Source: Isochrysis galbana
Taxonomy: Eukaryota > Haptophyta > Isochrysidales > Isochrysidaceae
Assembly (NCBI GenBank): GCA_018136815.1
Contig: CM030942.1
Location: forward strand, 1,635,171 to 1,699,170
DNA: 64,000 nt
Direction of reading: 5' to 3'
Positions 21,889 to 31,850 of this stretch are shown here, in pieces (position 1 is the first letter of the stretch; each line of letters opens with the position of its first letter). Made by a program: the position numbers and the translations under genes. The notes beneath the pieces were generated by a model, which saw only the letters and a list, made by a program, of their open reading frames with translations, did not search any database and had not been told where the DNA came from.

Positions 21889-24042
21889 ATGGCTCAGCAG
21901 CCGGAGCTAGAGCCAGCCATGCGGCCCGCGCCGGTGGAAGAAGGGCCGCTTGAGGTGCCGGCCGGCTCTCACGGCGCGTCCTTGCCACTCACGCACGATG
22001 ACGGCCCACTCACTCCTCCCCGCCAGTGGGAGAGCGCCACCGACGTTGTGCATACTGAGCGCTTCGAACCCACAGACTGGGACGATGCAGCCTGCAATGT
22101 CACGCTCACCCCACGGACGGTGGAGGCGTGCCTTAGCCAGGGAATTGAGCCGCACGAGCTCCGAAAGAAGGAGCTGTCGGAGTTCCGGGGGAGCAGCCAG
22201 GAGCGGGTGCCCAAGAGAATTGCAGAGATGAGGTACGAGCACTTTGAGAGGAGGCGGATCAACAAAATCCAGGCAGTGCTTGCGGCGCGCGAGGCCATGC
22301 TCCGTGCGTGGCAAGGGGAGGGGTCGTTGAGACCTGCTACCACCACTTCATCAAGTGGTGGTGCCGACTGGCTCGCCATCAAGCGAAAGGAGGCGGAGCG
22401 GCGGAAGGAGTCAGAGGCACGACGTGCCATTGTTATGCAACAGGCAGCTGAGCAACAAGCCAAGGCCACAACTGCGGTCATGAAGCAGAATGAAGAGCTG
22501 AATGCGCGCCTGACGCAGCTTGAAGTGCAGCGTGCGCGAGAACTTGAGTTCAAACGGCAGGAGGAGGCTGCGAGGCAGCGCGAGAGGCAAGCAAAGGTCG
22601 AATCCAATCGTAAGCGACTTGAGGCAGAGGCTCAACGTCGCGCGGAGGAGCTGCGACTCAAGGAAGAGGAGCGGGAGGCAAAACGTGCGCGGGAGCTTCG
22701 CAAATTTCAGCGTGAAATGCAAGAAAAGGGTGAAGAGCGAGAGAGAAAAATTTTCCGAGCGCTGCGTGAGCAAGAAGAGGCCGAGCGGATGCGACAATGC
22801 CAAGGTCTGGAACGAGTGGTTGCGCACGTGAATCGGCTCAATCATCTTGGGCAAAAACGCGAAGAAGCGCGTCAACAGCACATCGCCGGATTCCAGCAGC
22901 GGTTTCAGCGCGTTGAAGAGGCGCAGATGCACCTCGAGGCCCGCGCTGAAGAAGAGGGCGCCCAGATACTCAAGCGCTTGGGCGTTGATTTGTCAGGCGG
23001 GCCAACAGAGGCAGAGCTTCGGCGTGACGCTGCATTGCACGAAAGGCAGAAACTTCAGGCCCAGCATGCGCAACGGCTCGAGCAGAGCCGGCAGGCAGCG
23101 ATGGAGAAGGAGGCAGAGCGTGTGCGTAAAATGCTCAAAGCAAAAGAGGAGAAGGCTGCGCAGCGCGAGAAAGTGCTTGCGCAACGGGCTGAGGAACGTG
23201 CGGAGAAGGCAGAGTTGCGCCGGCTGAAGTTGGAGGAGCGGCTTGAACGCGTCGCACGCCAAGAGCGTATAGAAGAATACAAGCGCGAACAATCGAACCG
23301 TGCGAATGAAGCCTCAGATGCCGCATATTGGGCCAACAAGCGAGCCATAGAAGACCTGAATGAGAAAGCTCGTGCGGCCGGACACAAGCTAGCTGGAGAG
23401 GTAGTGCTTACGGAGAAGAAACCGCTCTCTAAGTCGCTAACGGGGAGCGCGTCAATGCCCTTACTGCAACCGGTCTCGACAGCCCCCAAATCCCCAAGTA
23501 AGCTCCCTGGGTTCAGCATGGGCAAGAGGTACAAAGGTCCGGAAGATGTCGACTTCTCTCCAGGCCCCTCGACCGCGTCACACCAATTGATGAGTCAGAT
23601 GGAACGTGTGTCCCTTTCGAGCAGCCCATCATGGTCATGGGGTAAGCCGCCTGACAAAAAGCGGCCGTCAAAGACATCGATCGAACCGTCTCCACCGTTC
23701 ATCATGGTCTCCAACAATGTGCTAGAAGCGACCAACTTCCGCTCCTCGCCCAAGATATCGATGGGAATTCGACATCCTTACGCAACGGGCAATGAACGTC
23801 CCGGAACTTCGCCAGGCAAAGTCATTCGCAGCACGGATCATCCTTCCCGGACACCTGGGCCTGGAACATATACAATCAAGCACAAGCACAATGCCCGTAT
23901 GAAGGCTGCTCCAACATACTCGTTTTCGCGCTCCAAACGTGACGGGTCTGGAGGCGACATGTTGCGCCAAGGCGAAGATTCGCCCGGACCATCAACGTAC
24001 GACACCAAGACCGATGCTCTCTCACTGAAGCTTTCCATCTGA
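21889..24042 (+). CDS. Coiled-coil protein with C-terminal SHIPPO (STPGP) repeats, probable flagellar protein
   Basis: This is a single-exon frame of 717 aa starting at the first ATG after a pyrimidine-rich leader. Residues about 155-500 are an uninterrupted Glu/Arg/Lys/Gln-rich coiled coil (EEAARQRERQAKVE, LKEEEREAKRARELRKF). The C-terminal 180 residues contain three or four SHIPPO-type motifs: SPGPSTASH, TPGPGTYTIKHK and SPGPSTYDTK. SHIPPO/STPGP repeats are known from outer dense fibre and microtubule-associated proteins of cilia and sperm tails, so an axonemal or cytoskeletal role is likely. Residues 1-150 have no assigned domain. No membrane segment or enzyme motif is visible. A host function in the flagellum is inference from the repeats. 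Confidence 0.7.
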   Translation: MAQQPELEPAMRPAPVEEGPLEVPAGSHGASLPLTHDDGPLTPPRQWESATDVVHTERFEPTDWDDAACNVTLTPRTVEACLSQGIEPHELRKKELSEFRGSSQERVPKRIAEMRYEHFERRRINKIQAVLAAREAMLRAWQGEGSLRPATTTSSSGGADWLAIKRKEAERRKESEARRAIVMQQAAEQQAKATTAVMKQNEELNARLTQLEVQRARELEFKRQEEAARQRERQAKVESNRKRLEAEAQRRAEELRLKEEEREAKRARELRKFQREMQEKGEERERKIFRALREQEEAERMRQCQGLERVVAHVNRLNHLGQKREEARQQHIAGFQQRFQRVEEAQMHLEARAEEEGAQILKRLGVDLSGGPTEAELRRDAALHERQKLQAQHAQRLEQSRQAAMEKEAERVRKMLKAKEEKAAQREKVLAQRAEERAEKAELRRLKLEERLERVARQERIEEYKREQSNRANEASDAAYWANKRAIEDLNEKARAAGHKLAGEVVLTEKKPLSKSLTGSASMPLLQPVSTAPKSPSKLPGFSMGKRYKGPEDVDFSPGPSTASHQLMSQMERVSLSSSPSWSWGKPPDKKRPSKTSIEPSPPFIMVSNNVLEATNFRSSPKISMGIRHPYATGNERPGTSPGKVIRSTDHPSRTPGPGTYTIKHKHNARMKAAPTYSFSRSKRDGSGGDMLRQGEDSPGPSTYDTKTDALSLKLSI

Positions 24043-24239
24043 AAGCCTTACCTCGCTTGTGCATCTAATTCTCAGTTTTAGGTATTGAAGCGCCTGACTT
24101 CCGCGTGATCGGAAGCGCGTGCTGGAATGCTAGCGCGTCGTGCCCCTGTGCATTTGCGTGCTAGCCATTCATACATACACCATACCCATACGTGCGCTTG
24201 TGTTGTTTAACAGTTAGCTTGCGCCGGCGGAAAAAACAG
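24043..24239. other. 3' flank of SHIPPO gene
   Basis: Likely 3' UTR and intergenic DNA. No polyadenylation signal could be assigned with confidence. Confidence 0.35.
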
Positions 24240-24400
24240 TTGCGTTCAAAAAAAACCTTTTAATGTTCTCGTCTCGCACGCGGCCTTGGGTCTCTTTGAT
24301 ACAGCCACGCCCGCGCACCCTCTTACTCCTCCCCAACCTGCCTTGTGGCGTCTCTCCTCTTGCTCTACCATGGCGGCTCGGGTTGTTGAAGTATTGAATA
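24240..24400 (-). mobile_element. Severely 5'-truncated LINE tail (subfamily 1-like)
   Basis: Read on the minus strand, this ends GACGAGAACATTAAAAGG followed by about eight T. This matches the 3' end of the long plus-strand LINE (GGCGAGAATATTAAAAAG plus T8). It also aligns with the neighbouring copy at 24460-24590 through the AGCACGAGG/AGGAGAGACGCC and GCGGGCGTGGCTG blocks. No coding sequence remains. Confidence 0.6.
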
Positions 24401-24459
24401 CATATTGGATATTGGATATTGGAAGTTGCCACACATCCAATTGGCGACGGAAAGGAGGA

Positions 24460-24999
24460 AAAAAATTCTTAATAATCTCGCCGCGCGCGCGACCCTGCAC
24501 AGCCTCCCTGCAGCCACGCCCGCTTCCCTTATCACCCCTCCACCCGCCTTGCGGCTCGTCCCCTCGTGCTCTACCTAGGGGCTGGGTGTAGTGGGTTTCT
24601 AGGCGGTAGACGGTGTGTACCGGTCCCCGATGGCTTATCATTCTCCTTCCTTTTCCGCCAACGGGCTACCGGCTGTTGCGCTATGCCTCCTTGCGATGGG
24701 CGCCGGGCACCTGAGGTCCGGTGTGTCTATGTCTATGGGTGTTTAACGGGTGAGAAGCGGTCCGCAGCGAGGGCGTGTTCGTTTAGGCAAGCCGCTCTGC
24801 CATTCCGAGCGCTCGCGCTATCAGCTTCAGGTTCATGTTCATGATTAAGTTCCCTTTGTCGTTGGTCGTAAAGACGGGGTCGCTGAGGTCTCGTGGAGAC
24901 TTGATCTTCGGCTTCCTACCTTGGGAAGCTTTGTTCGTGCGCGCGGTCAGGTGTCGTTCCGTCAATTGTGGGACATCAGTCGAATTGAGCGATCAAATG
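24460..24999 (-). mobile_element. 5'-truncated LINE (subfamily 1-like) with ORF2 C-terminus
   Basis: The minus strand encodes a 60-residue C-terminal ORF2 piece (24783-24965): RKPKIKSPRDLSDPVF, then LIARALGMAERLA and stop. It matches RKPKIKKMTELSNPIF...GLVAKALGLAERLA of the plus-strand LINE. A 3' UTR follows down to about 24460, where it ends GGCGAGATTATTAAGAATTTTTTT, again poly(T). The upstream side meets the N gap at 25001. GTGTCGTTCCGTCAATTGTG at 24948-24967 also occurs with few changes at 47299-47318, so the boundary there may belong to another repeat. Confidence 0.7.
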
Positions 25000-25000
25000 T

Positions 25001-25100
25001 NNNNNNNNNNNNNNNNNNNNNNNNNNNNNNNNNNNNNNNNNNNNNNNNNNNNNNNNNNNNNNNNNNNNNNNNNNNNNNNNNNNNNNNNNNNNNNNNNNNN
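25001..25100. other. Assembly gap (100 N)
   Basis: Exactly 100 N, a conventional scaffold gap of unknown true length. Frames crossing it are meaningless. Confidence 0.99.
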
Positions 25101-25375
25101 GGAGCGCGCGCCGCCTCCCTCCCTCGCTGCCGCGAGAGGGTGCAACCTCAGGTTTGGTTGTTTTTTTGGCAACTACCCCCATGTGGACGGTATAAGTTTG
25201 ACCCCCTCATTAAAGTACAAAAGTACACGATCACGAGGCGACACGCCACTTCACTTTGCAGGGGGCATGTGGAGTGTTCATGTTTATTTGCGCGCGGCTT
25301 TTTTCAACCTTTCTTCCGCTTCCGGGGTAAGCCGCATCTTGGCTGTTTTGGAAAAGCGCTACAACTTTACTTTTC

Positions 25376-25541
25376 CTGGGAGAGTCTGTCTGGGCAGTCT
25401 GAGTGAGTCCCCCCTGCATGCCAAGAGGCAGCGCAGGGGGGTGGATGGTTCTGCCCCCCATGAGGAGAGTCGAGAGAGTGGGGGGGGGCGCGAGGCCCCT
25501 CTCCGAGGCCCCTCCATGGCGACCAATCATAAGATTAGTGC
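25376..25541 (-). repeat. Dispersed repeat A, copy 3 (head fragment)
   Basis: The minus strand begins CACTAATCTTATGATTGGTC and GCCATGGAGGGGCC, then CTCTCTCGACTCTCCTCATG, CCACCCCCCTGCGCTGCC and TCTTGGCATGCAGGGGGGAC. It is nearly identical to 738-885. Homology ends at about 25376. Confidence 0.65.
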
Positions 25542-25659
25542 CCGCCCGAGCGCCCGAGGAAGAGGCCGAATTCGAAATCTCTAAAAAAATCATCATCACC
25601 TTCACGGCGTACGAGAGGGGCCACAAGGCCAAGGACGAAGAGACCCTCGGCCTATCTGC

Positions 25660-25890
25660 AAAGCGGTTGTAGGTGCCTATCCGTCTGTGGGTAAGTAGGG
25701 TGTTTGAAGTGAAGGTGTGTGTCTCTCGCCGTCATCATCGGATCATCGGGGATGTGTAGAGTGTGGCCAAGTGTTCCCAAGTGTTTTCGGGTACCGGTAG
25801 ACGTTGCGCCCAGTTCTCAGGTCCCGTGAGGCGTCTGCGCTTGCTATCCGTTTTTTGCAAGGCTTGAGTTAAGTCGCCATCACATAATTC
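25660..25890 (-). mobile_element. LINE ORF2 fragment (subfamily 2-like)
   Basis: The minus strand encodes LTQALQKTDSKRRRLTGPEN and LPVPENTWEHLATLYTSPMI. These correspond to LTKALQRTDRKTKRLAGPTK and IPEDTWAHLAKLYTSPMVTA in the nested LINE. The homology continues in another frame as ARDTHLHFKHP and TDRHLQPLCR, so the fragment is frameshifted. It lacks the knuckle and 3' end. Confidence 0.7.
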
Positions 25891-26039
25891 ATAAATGACC
25901 TGGAGGTGAAAAAGCTGCCTCCCACACTCGGAGTCAAAGACCGCGCGCCAGGTCGAGACTATCGATGGGGATGATGTATCCCCATGGTGGTCCAAGCACG
26001 CCAGATCCTAGCCTCTGAGCTGACGCGGCGCTTCTTCTT

Positions 26040-26600
26040 CGCCGACCGCCCATGCCCATGCAACACTCGCATGGTTCTCGCTTGCATGTCCACGCTGGAG
26101 AGATGCCGCGCACCTAAGCAGAGCTCTGCTTTTCGCGAATAAAAAACCATCTGAAGATTCTGGGCTATACACCTACTAAACTAGGGTACTTCTCTATCCC
26201 TACTGACATCGACCTTAACTTCCCTTCCCTCCACCTCCTCCCCTTCCCCCTGCTTTTCGCGAATACGACCGACACTTCAAGAACCGCCCAGGAGGGCATG
26301 GGAAGACAACCGAAAAAAAGGATAGACATAAACGACATAAGACATAAGGCCGATCTTCACGATAGACAAAGACGACAACCTGATACCGAGCATAGAAGTA
26401 CTAAACCTCGCCAAAGAGCTTGGAGTGGAACACCTAGTGCGAACCACACCAACAGAAGCAAAGAACGTATAAACCGAACGAACGGCAAACGACGCGCACA
26501 GGGACCTAAAAATACGCGAAGGAAAGTCACGACGCACCGGCGATGCACCTCGCAACGGAGCGGCCTAAGGCCCTCCGATCACGCGACTCGACGGTAAAGA
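26040..26600 (+). mobile_element. LINE ORF2 3' fragment (subfamily 2-like), interrupted
   Basis: If the insert at 26142-26265 is ignored, the plus strand reads TLERDAAHLSRALLF, then ANTTDTSRTAQEG, MGRQPKKRIDINDI, and later IFTIDKDDNLIPSIEVLNLA and KELGVEHLV, ending at a stop near 26472. It aligns with the C-terminus of the nested LINE (MGRQPKKRIDLSDLI). A 7-bp tandem duplication (ACATAAGACATAAG, about 26334-26348) causes a frameshift. Confidence 0.7.
26142..26249 (-). mobile_element. 108-bp LINE tail with perfect 16-bp target duplication
   Basis: CTGCTTTTCGCGAATA occurs at 26126-26141 and 26250-26265. The 108 bp between them, read on the minus strand, end in CAGAATCTTCAGATGGTTTTT and match the 3' terminus of subfamily 2. 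The target is itself LINE ORF2 sequence on the plus strand: removing the insert and one duplicate restores the ALLFANTTD reading. Confidence 0.85.
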
Positions 26601-27130
26601 GAGGGAGCTGCTATAAGTCGACGAGGTAGCAGGGAATGACGGTAAGGCAGGAGGGAACGAGCTGAAATTGACGAGGGAGGAGAGCTCGGATTCATCTGGG
26701 TTGAGAAGGAGGCCGCCGACGCGGCCCCGTTCTTAGTCCTTAGACCTCAGCCCGGATGAGACCGAAGATCGACATAGCAAAAGCAGTAGCTTGAATGTCA
26801 ATGAGCGGAATCTTATGTAAATGAGAGAGTGGGGAGTAATGAATGGAGCTTTCCCTCCTTGCTTGCTTGCAAGAGCAATCTTGTTTGCCTGGCAGCCTCC
26901 TCCTCCATTACTAGCCTCTTGGTTCGCGCCGCGGCATGCCTGAAAGAGGTATGTCGTGGGTTTCAAGCGGTGATTCTCCCTACACCCAGCCGACTTGAAC
27001 CTCCTGGATCGCGCCTCCGTATGCGTGAAAGACAAATTGTGGGCTATAAGACGGCCGGGATGAGGGTGATTCTCCCTCCACTTAGCCGACTTGAACAACG
27101 GTGCGCACGGTACATCAGAGGCTTACCTCA
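26601..27130. other. Intergenic with imperfect tandem repeat
   Basis: GATTCTCCCT(A/C)CAC is followed by AGCCGACTTGAAC at 26972-26999 and 27070-27097. It is preceded in each case by a (T/G)GTTCGCGCC/GGATCGCGCC...TG(A/C)GTGAAAGA block, giving two units of roughly 80-98 bp. No gene is supported. Confidence 0.45.
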
Positions 27131-30100
27131 TTAGTCTGCTGGCGCCAATGCGCTAATCGACTCCGATCGTTGAAGTCGATCGTCTTTCTCAAAACGGCGG
27201 AACAAGCGTGCAAGCTCCATTGATTCTGGCCCAAACTCATCCCCCCTCCCGCCCAACAAGTTGACACCTCCATTTGCTGTACAAAGTCGTAATGATGCCT
27301 CTTGGTCTTGTGAGGCGGTGGACACATTGCGCTTGTACAGACAGAGCGAGTAGCCACGGTTCGAGCGCACGCGAAGGCATGCGACGGCAACTTCTTTGCC
27401 ACCGCCCCTCCATGCGGCGCGCGCCACCGCTGGGAATTGCCGGTGTGTCGTCTCAAGAATAAGACATATACTTCCCACGGGCGCGCGCTCAAAAAGCTCC
27501 TCAAAAAAAACAAAGTTGGATTCGCGCAAGGCTGCAGCGTTTTCCGCAACCACGTATGAAGCCGTGTACAATAGTGTCCCGCCGCTTAGAGCTCTCGCAA
27601 TGGCCGCATTTATCGGCGCCTCGATTGGTTGGGTGATGTCGCACCGGTCGAAATCAGCTCGATGTCGTCGCCCTAGCGTGACACGCACGGCCGACTCGAC
27701 GGCACGAAATTCGGGCTCCCAGCGCGCCTCATAGTCAAGAGCAAGCATGCGCACCCCCGTCCCCTTGCCAGGGCCATTTTCAGCTGCGCCATGCGGTCGT
27801 ACAGCCTTTGAGGGCAAGGCAAGTAAAGGCTGTAGGAGTGCGAACGCTGCGAGATCGAAGCCTGGTCCACACCCCAGCGACACGGCGTCGTATGACGCAG
27901 ATTCTCCAGCGGCTACGGCAGGATGGAGGCCGATGGACGGCGCGCCATTCATGGGCAGCTTCGCAGATTTGGGAGATGAGCCAATAGGGCCGGCCCGATT
28001 ACGGCGCCCGAGCGCGTGGATGACAGCCGGACGAAGCCACGGAGGATTTTCCAATGCAAGGGTATCCATGACTTTCGCCACCCGGGTTGGCAAGTGTGCA
28101 AGGGTGTATCCGGCGCGTTCCGCATCCGACTCAAATGATGGACGGCGGCCAACACTCGCAGCGCGAGATAACGACGCACGCATGGGGTCAGCGCGCGGTG
28201 CATCGCCGCCATTACGGCCTGCTGCAGGACGGGCCAAAGTTTCGGTGGCAATCTTCGCGAGCGCAGAGTCGAGCCGCTCTAGTCGCTCGCCACGCCACGC
28301 GTACCACAAGTAGAGACGTTGCTCGGCGCTTAGCACTTGTTCGCGGCCCCCAGACGGCTGTGCGAGCGTGACCTCAGCACCGGCGGCATAGGAGGATTGA
28401 GCGGTGGCCGTTCGGATTCTCTTGTCACGCGCCAACGCTTGTGCTGCCAGTTGCGCAACTTTATGATTTAGCCCAGCCGCCTTGCACGCAGCAATCGCAA
28501 CGCGCACATCCCCAAACCCACGACCTCTCATTTTGCGAGCTTCAAGTGAGATCGCCGCTGCGGTAGGGGCATCGCCCTCAGCTAGAAGAGCGCGAGCTGT
28601 GGTTGTGAAACACCCGACATCCAGCCGCATCCCTGAGCGCTGAGCTTGAACGAGCAATTCATGTGCCTCTTCTCCCCGTGCAGCGCGAGCGCATGCTCCT
28701 AATGCGGCGTTGAGTGCCGGAGCGTCGACCTCCATGCCTGTGGATTTCAACTGTGAGGCAGACCACGAAAGGATGCCTACGATCAATGTGTGTTAGTGCC
28801 ATGCGCAAGGCAGTAGGCCCGTGCAAGCTCACCTTGGAGAAGAGGCTCACAGCTGATAGCCAATCCCCACATCGCCCACAGGCGGCGATTGCGGAGGTGT
28901 ATGCATAGATGTCTGCGGACTCACCCAATGAAGCCAAAGCCGCACAGGCACCTTGAGCATCCGTAGATGCGCGGATAATAGCCGCATGCACATTAGCTTG
29001 CAGAGATTGCGGGCCATCAGCCAGCCCGATGTTAATCTCGCTTCCAGTGGATCCAAATGACTCAAACAACTTGACACGTATGGATGTGTCTGACTCGCTT
29101 GAATGACGCAAGACTGGCGCTGTCTCATAGATGTTTTCGGCGGCAAATACGGGAGGCGGTACAAGTTGCTCTTCCTCACAAACTGGCCGTCCATTTTTCG
29201 GATGCGCTTGGTTTGTGAACGACAATGTGTGTGCAACGTGCACGTTCTGCTCACGTTCGAAAACACACAGCCATCGTGCGAAAGCACCCGTACCAGCGCC
29301 GGTCAGGGGTTTGGAGCTTGATCCTGCGCGTCTCGACTTCCGAGTGTGGAAACGCTGCTTGCGGCCAAGAACGAGCCTCAAGCCAATCGATGACAAAAAA
29401 GGAGTGCTGCGACTCGATGAGGAGCAACAAGCATCCTCTGGTCCAACTTGCGAGGATTCGTGTTCGTCGGGATTGCCTGTGATGTGCGCGTAGTCTACAG
29501 CATTCGCGCGGAATTCTCCCCGGGAGACCTCGCTGTGGTGCGTGCGAACACTCGCGCCTTCTCTCAAGAAATCGCTCTGATTGATGAGGTCTACCTCGTT
29601 GCCTTCCATCAAAGCTCCCCGTCTCGTCAAGAATTCATCGAGCGACATTTCAGCCTCTACCCCCCTTGCAGGGAGAAAGATCACGAGTCGGCCGCCCGGG
29701 CGAAGCACCCTGGCTGCGAGCTTGAGAAGTGCAGCCGAGATATCAGAGGGCATGGTTTGTTGCCATGTGGTGCCGATGCCTTCACGTAGCACTGGCGCCC
29801 GCATTCCGTAGGGCGGATCGCAAAGAACGACGTCGTATCCACCGCCGAGAGGCGAGCACTCAGCATTAGGACCAAGAAGCGGACCTCCCGGTTGCATCAC
29901 GTCGTCGCAGTCCAAGGTTGGCTCGGCGAGCCCTAGCGCCTTGAAATCTTCGCATGCAGATTGCAATACTGAGGAGTTCCGGTCCACACCAAATGTCCTG
30001 AGGGGCATGGCAAGCATACAGCGAGGCTGTTTTTTCGGCAACAGGAAACTAGACTGAAAGCATCTGAACACACGCAACACAAAATCACAAGCTTGACCGG

Positions 30101-31090
30101 GCAAAATCGCGCGCACACAAAATCTCGGCAAGCCCACATAGCAGCCTTGCAAACGTACCTTGCACCTAGAGCCGCTGGACAAATGAGCAAGCCACAGCCA
30201 CCACAGCATGGATCAAGAACGTCGTCTCCTGTCGATACTCGAGCGAGGTTGGCGAGCAAGAAACCAAGCTCGGGTTCAATGGCAGTTGCAGCGTTGTGCT
30301 TACGCCGCTTCAATGCGAAACGCCGAAGCAATCCGCCACCTGGACGACGGATTGCGCGGCTTGGGGCACCACGCCCAGCAGCTGCTCCGCTTGCCACTCT
30401 CCATCCGACATAATGAGCAGAGGCACCAGCGCCCTTGATGAGGACCCACTCGCGCGCATGGGAACCATTGGGTTTCTGTACTCCCACATCGTTGCCGACG
30501 AATGAGCTGCAAACAGGACTGCTGTGAGCAGAGTCCCCAAAACCTTTGGCAAACTCCAAGAGCATCGTCTGGCGAGCCCCAGCGCGCAGATTCGGCTCAT
30601 TGAGATCGATCACCTCGAGCACCGACACCTCTGACTCGATGAATCCAGCATCGCGCGCCGCTGCCGCCGCGGCAGCAATGGTGGCGCCGCAAGCAAGCAC
30701 TGCGAACACAGCGTGCGTCAGCACAGCCCGTGACGCCGCGCCCACCAGGTCATTGAGAGCTTCTGGTGTGCGCACGTCCACCCAGCACATGGTCGAATCG
30801 AGAGCCCCCTCGGAGGGTGGTACTGGCTCGATCTGTAGCGCAGCCGATCGTCCCCTTCCATTTTCATCCTCGCTCCCTATGCCCTTGCCCTCCCTCTGCA
30901 GAAGCGCCTCGAGCTCGAGCCGTGGAAGGTCGAACTCTCTCTCAAAGCCGTATGTGTGGCGAGAGCGGCCACGCCAGAGGACGAGGTGGCGGTGCGCCGA
31001 TGGTTGCCTGAGCGCTAGCCGCGTCCCGCCGCCTCCCACAGCCCCATGAGCCAGCAGGACGAGTCGCAGCAGCACGGGAGCTCCCGCCAT
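27131..31090 (-). CDS. Fusion: TRM11-type tRNA guanine-N2 methyltransferase, PPR segment and second methyltransferase
   Basis: Three exons (31090-30159, 29997-28833, 28750-27131) with GT-AG introns of 161 and 82 bp give 3717 nt and 1238 aa; both junctions restore conserved motifs. Residues 1-480 resemble TRMT11/Trm11, which methylates guanosine 10 in tRNA. They include the family block RRFALKRRKHNAATAIEPEL before motif I VLDPCCGGCGLL (about 291-302), GVDRN (motif II) and catalytic CDPPYGMR (371-374). Residues about 670-770 contain PPR-like helices (AYTSAIAACGRCGDWLSAV, GMEVDAPALNAALGACARA). Residues about 985-1190 form another class I Rossmann methyltransferase: LGCGPGFDLAAFALL, LALDYEARWEP, CDIT, YVVAENAAALRESNFVFF and ILETTHRQFP. 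No THUMP-specific motif or transit peptide is evident. Continuous coding across the first two parts argues against two separate genes, but transcript evidence is lacking. Confidence 0.75.
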
Positions 31091-31225
31091 GAAGGGGACG
31101 GAGTCTTCCGACGGGACCTCGTTCTCCGCCCCTCGATCTCTCCGTCTCTCTACTTCAACGTCGCACAAGCTAAGGGTTAAGAAATATAGACTTGTAAACC
31201 ATCTTCCATCTTGTTGTCTAGCTAG

Positions 31226-31850
31226 CATCCCTAAAAAAAAACATCTGAAGATTCTGGGCTACACACCTACTAGTTACGGGACTTCCCTTCGCTACTAACA
31301 CCGCCCTCATCTTCCCTCCCTCCACCTCATTCCCTTCACCCCTTCATTCCTTTTTCTTCGGTTTCCGGGATCCGGCCTTGGTACACTACCTAAGTAAGGC
31401 CTGGTTCGGAGTTCGGAGAGTGTGGGGTCCGGGCAGGCCTTTTGAGTTGTAACTTTTGTCATGTGTGCCCGCCTGGTCACGATTTGGGTGTTTAAGTTCC
31501 GTCGGCCTCGTGGCGTCCCTGGTGATCATCTTGTTCGTTGTGTCTGTGGCTCATTCGCCTCAGTTTCGTTGCTCTTTTCGGAGTTCGGAGAGTGTGGGGT
31601 CCGGGCAGGCCTTTTGAGCTGTAACTTTTGTCATGTGTGCCCGCCTGATCACGATTTGGGTGTTTAAGTTCCGTCGGCCTCGTGGCGTCCCTGGTGATCA
31701 TCTTGTTCGTTGTGTCTGTGGCTCATTCGCCTCAGTTTCGTTGCTCCTTGGTCTCCTCGACAGCGTGTGCTATCGTCATCTTCAGCTTGGTGGTTGGTGA
31801 GAGGCTGGCGCCCGTCGTCGCCGACACCTGGCGAGAGAGGAAAACCTGGA
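31226..31850 (-). mobile_element. 5'-truncated LINE (subfamily 2) with duplicated 3' UTR segment
   Basis: The minus-strand frame ending at 31732 finishes TTKLKMTIAHAVEETKEQ, matching ATKLKIVHAVEDLKNN at the end of the nested LINE. The 3' UTR continues to AATCTTCAGATG plus about nine T at 31231-31240. Inside it a 172-bp unit is tandemly duplicated (31405-31576 and 31577-31748) with about two differences. The 5' breakpoint is about 31830-31850. Confidence 0.75.
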
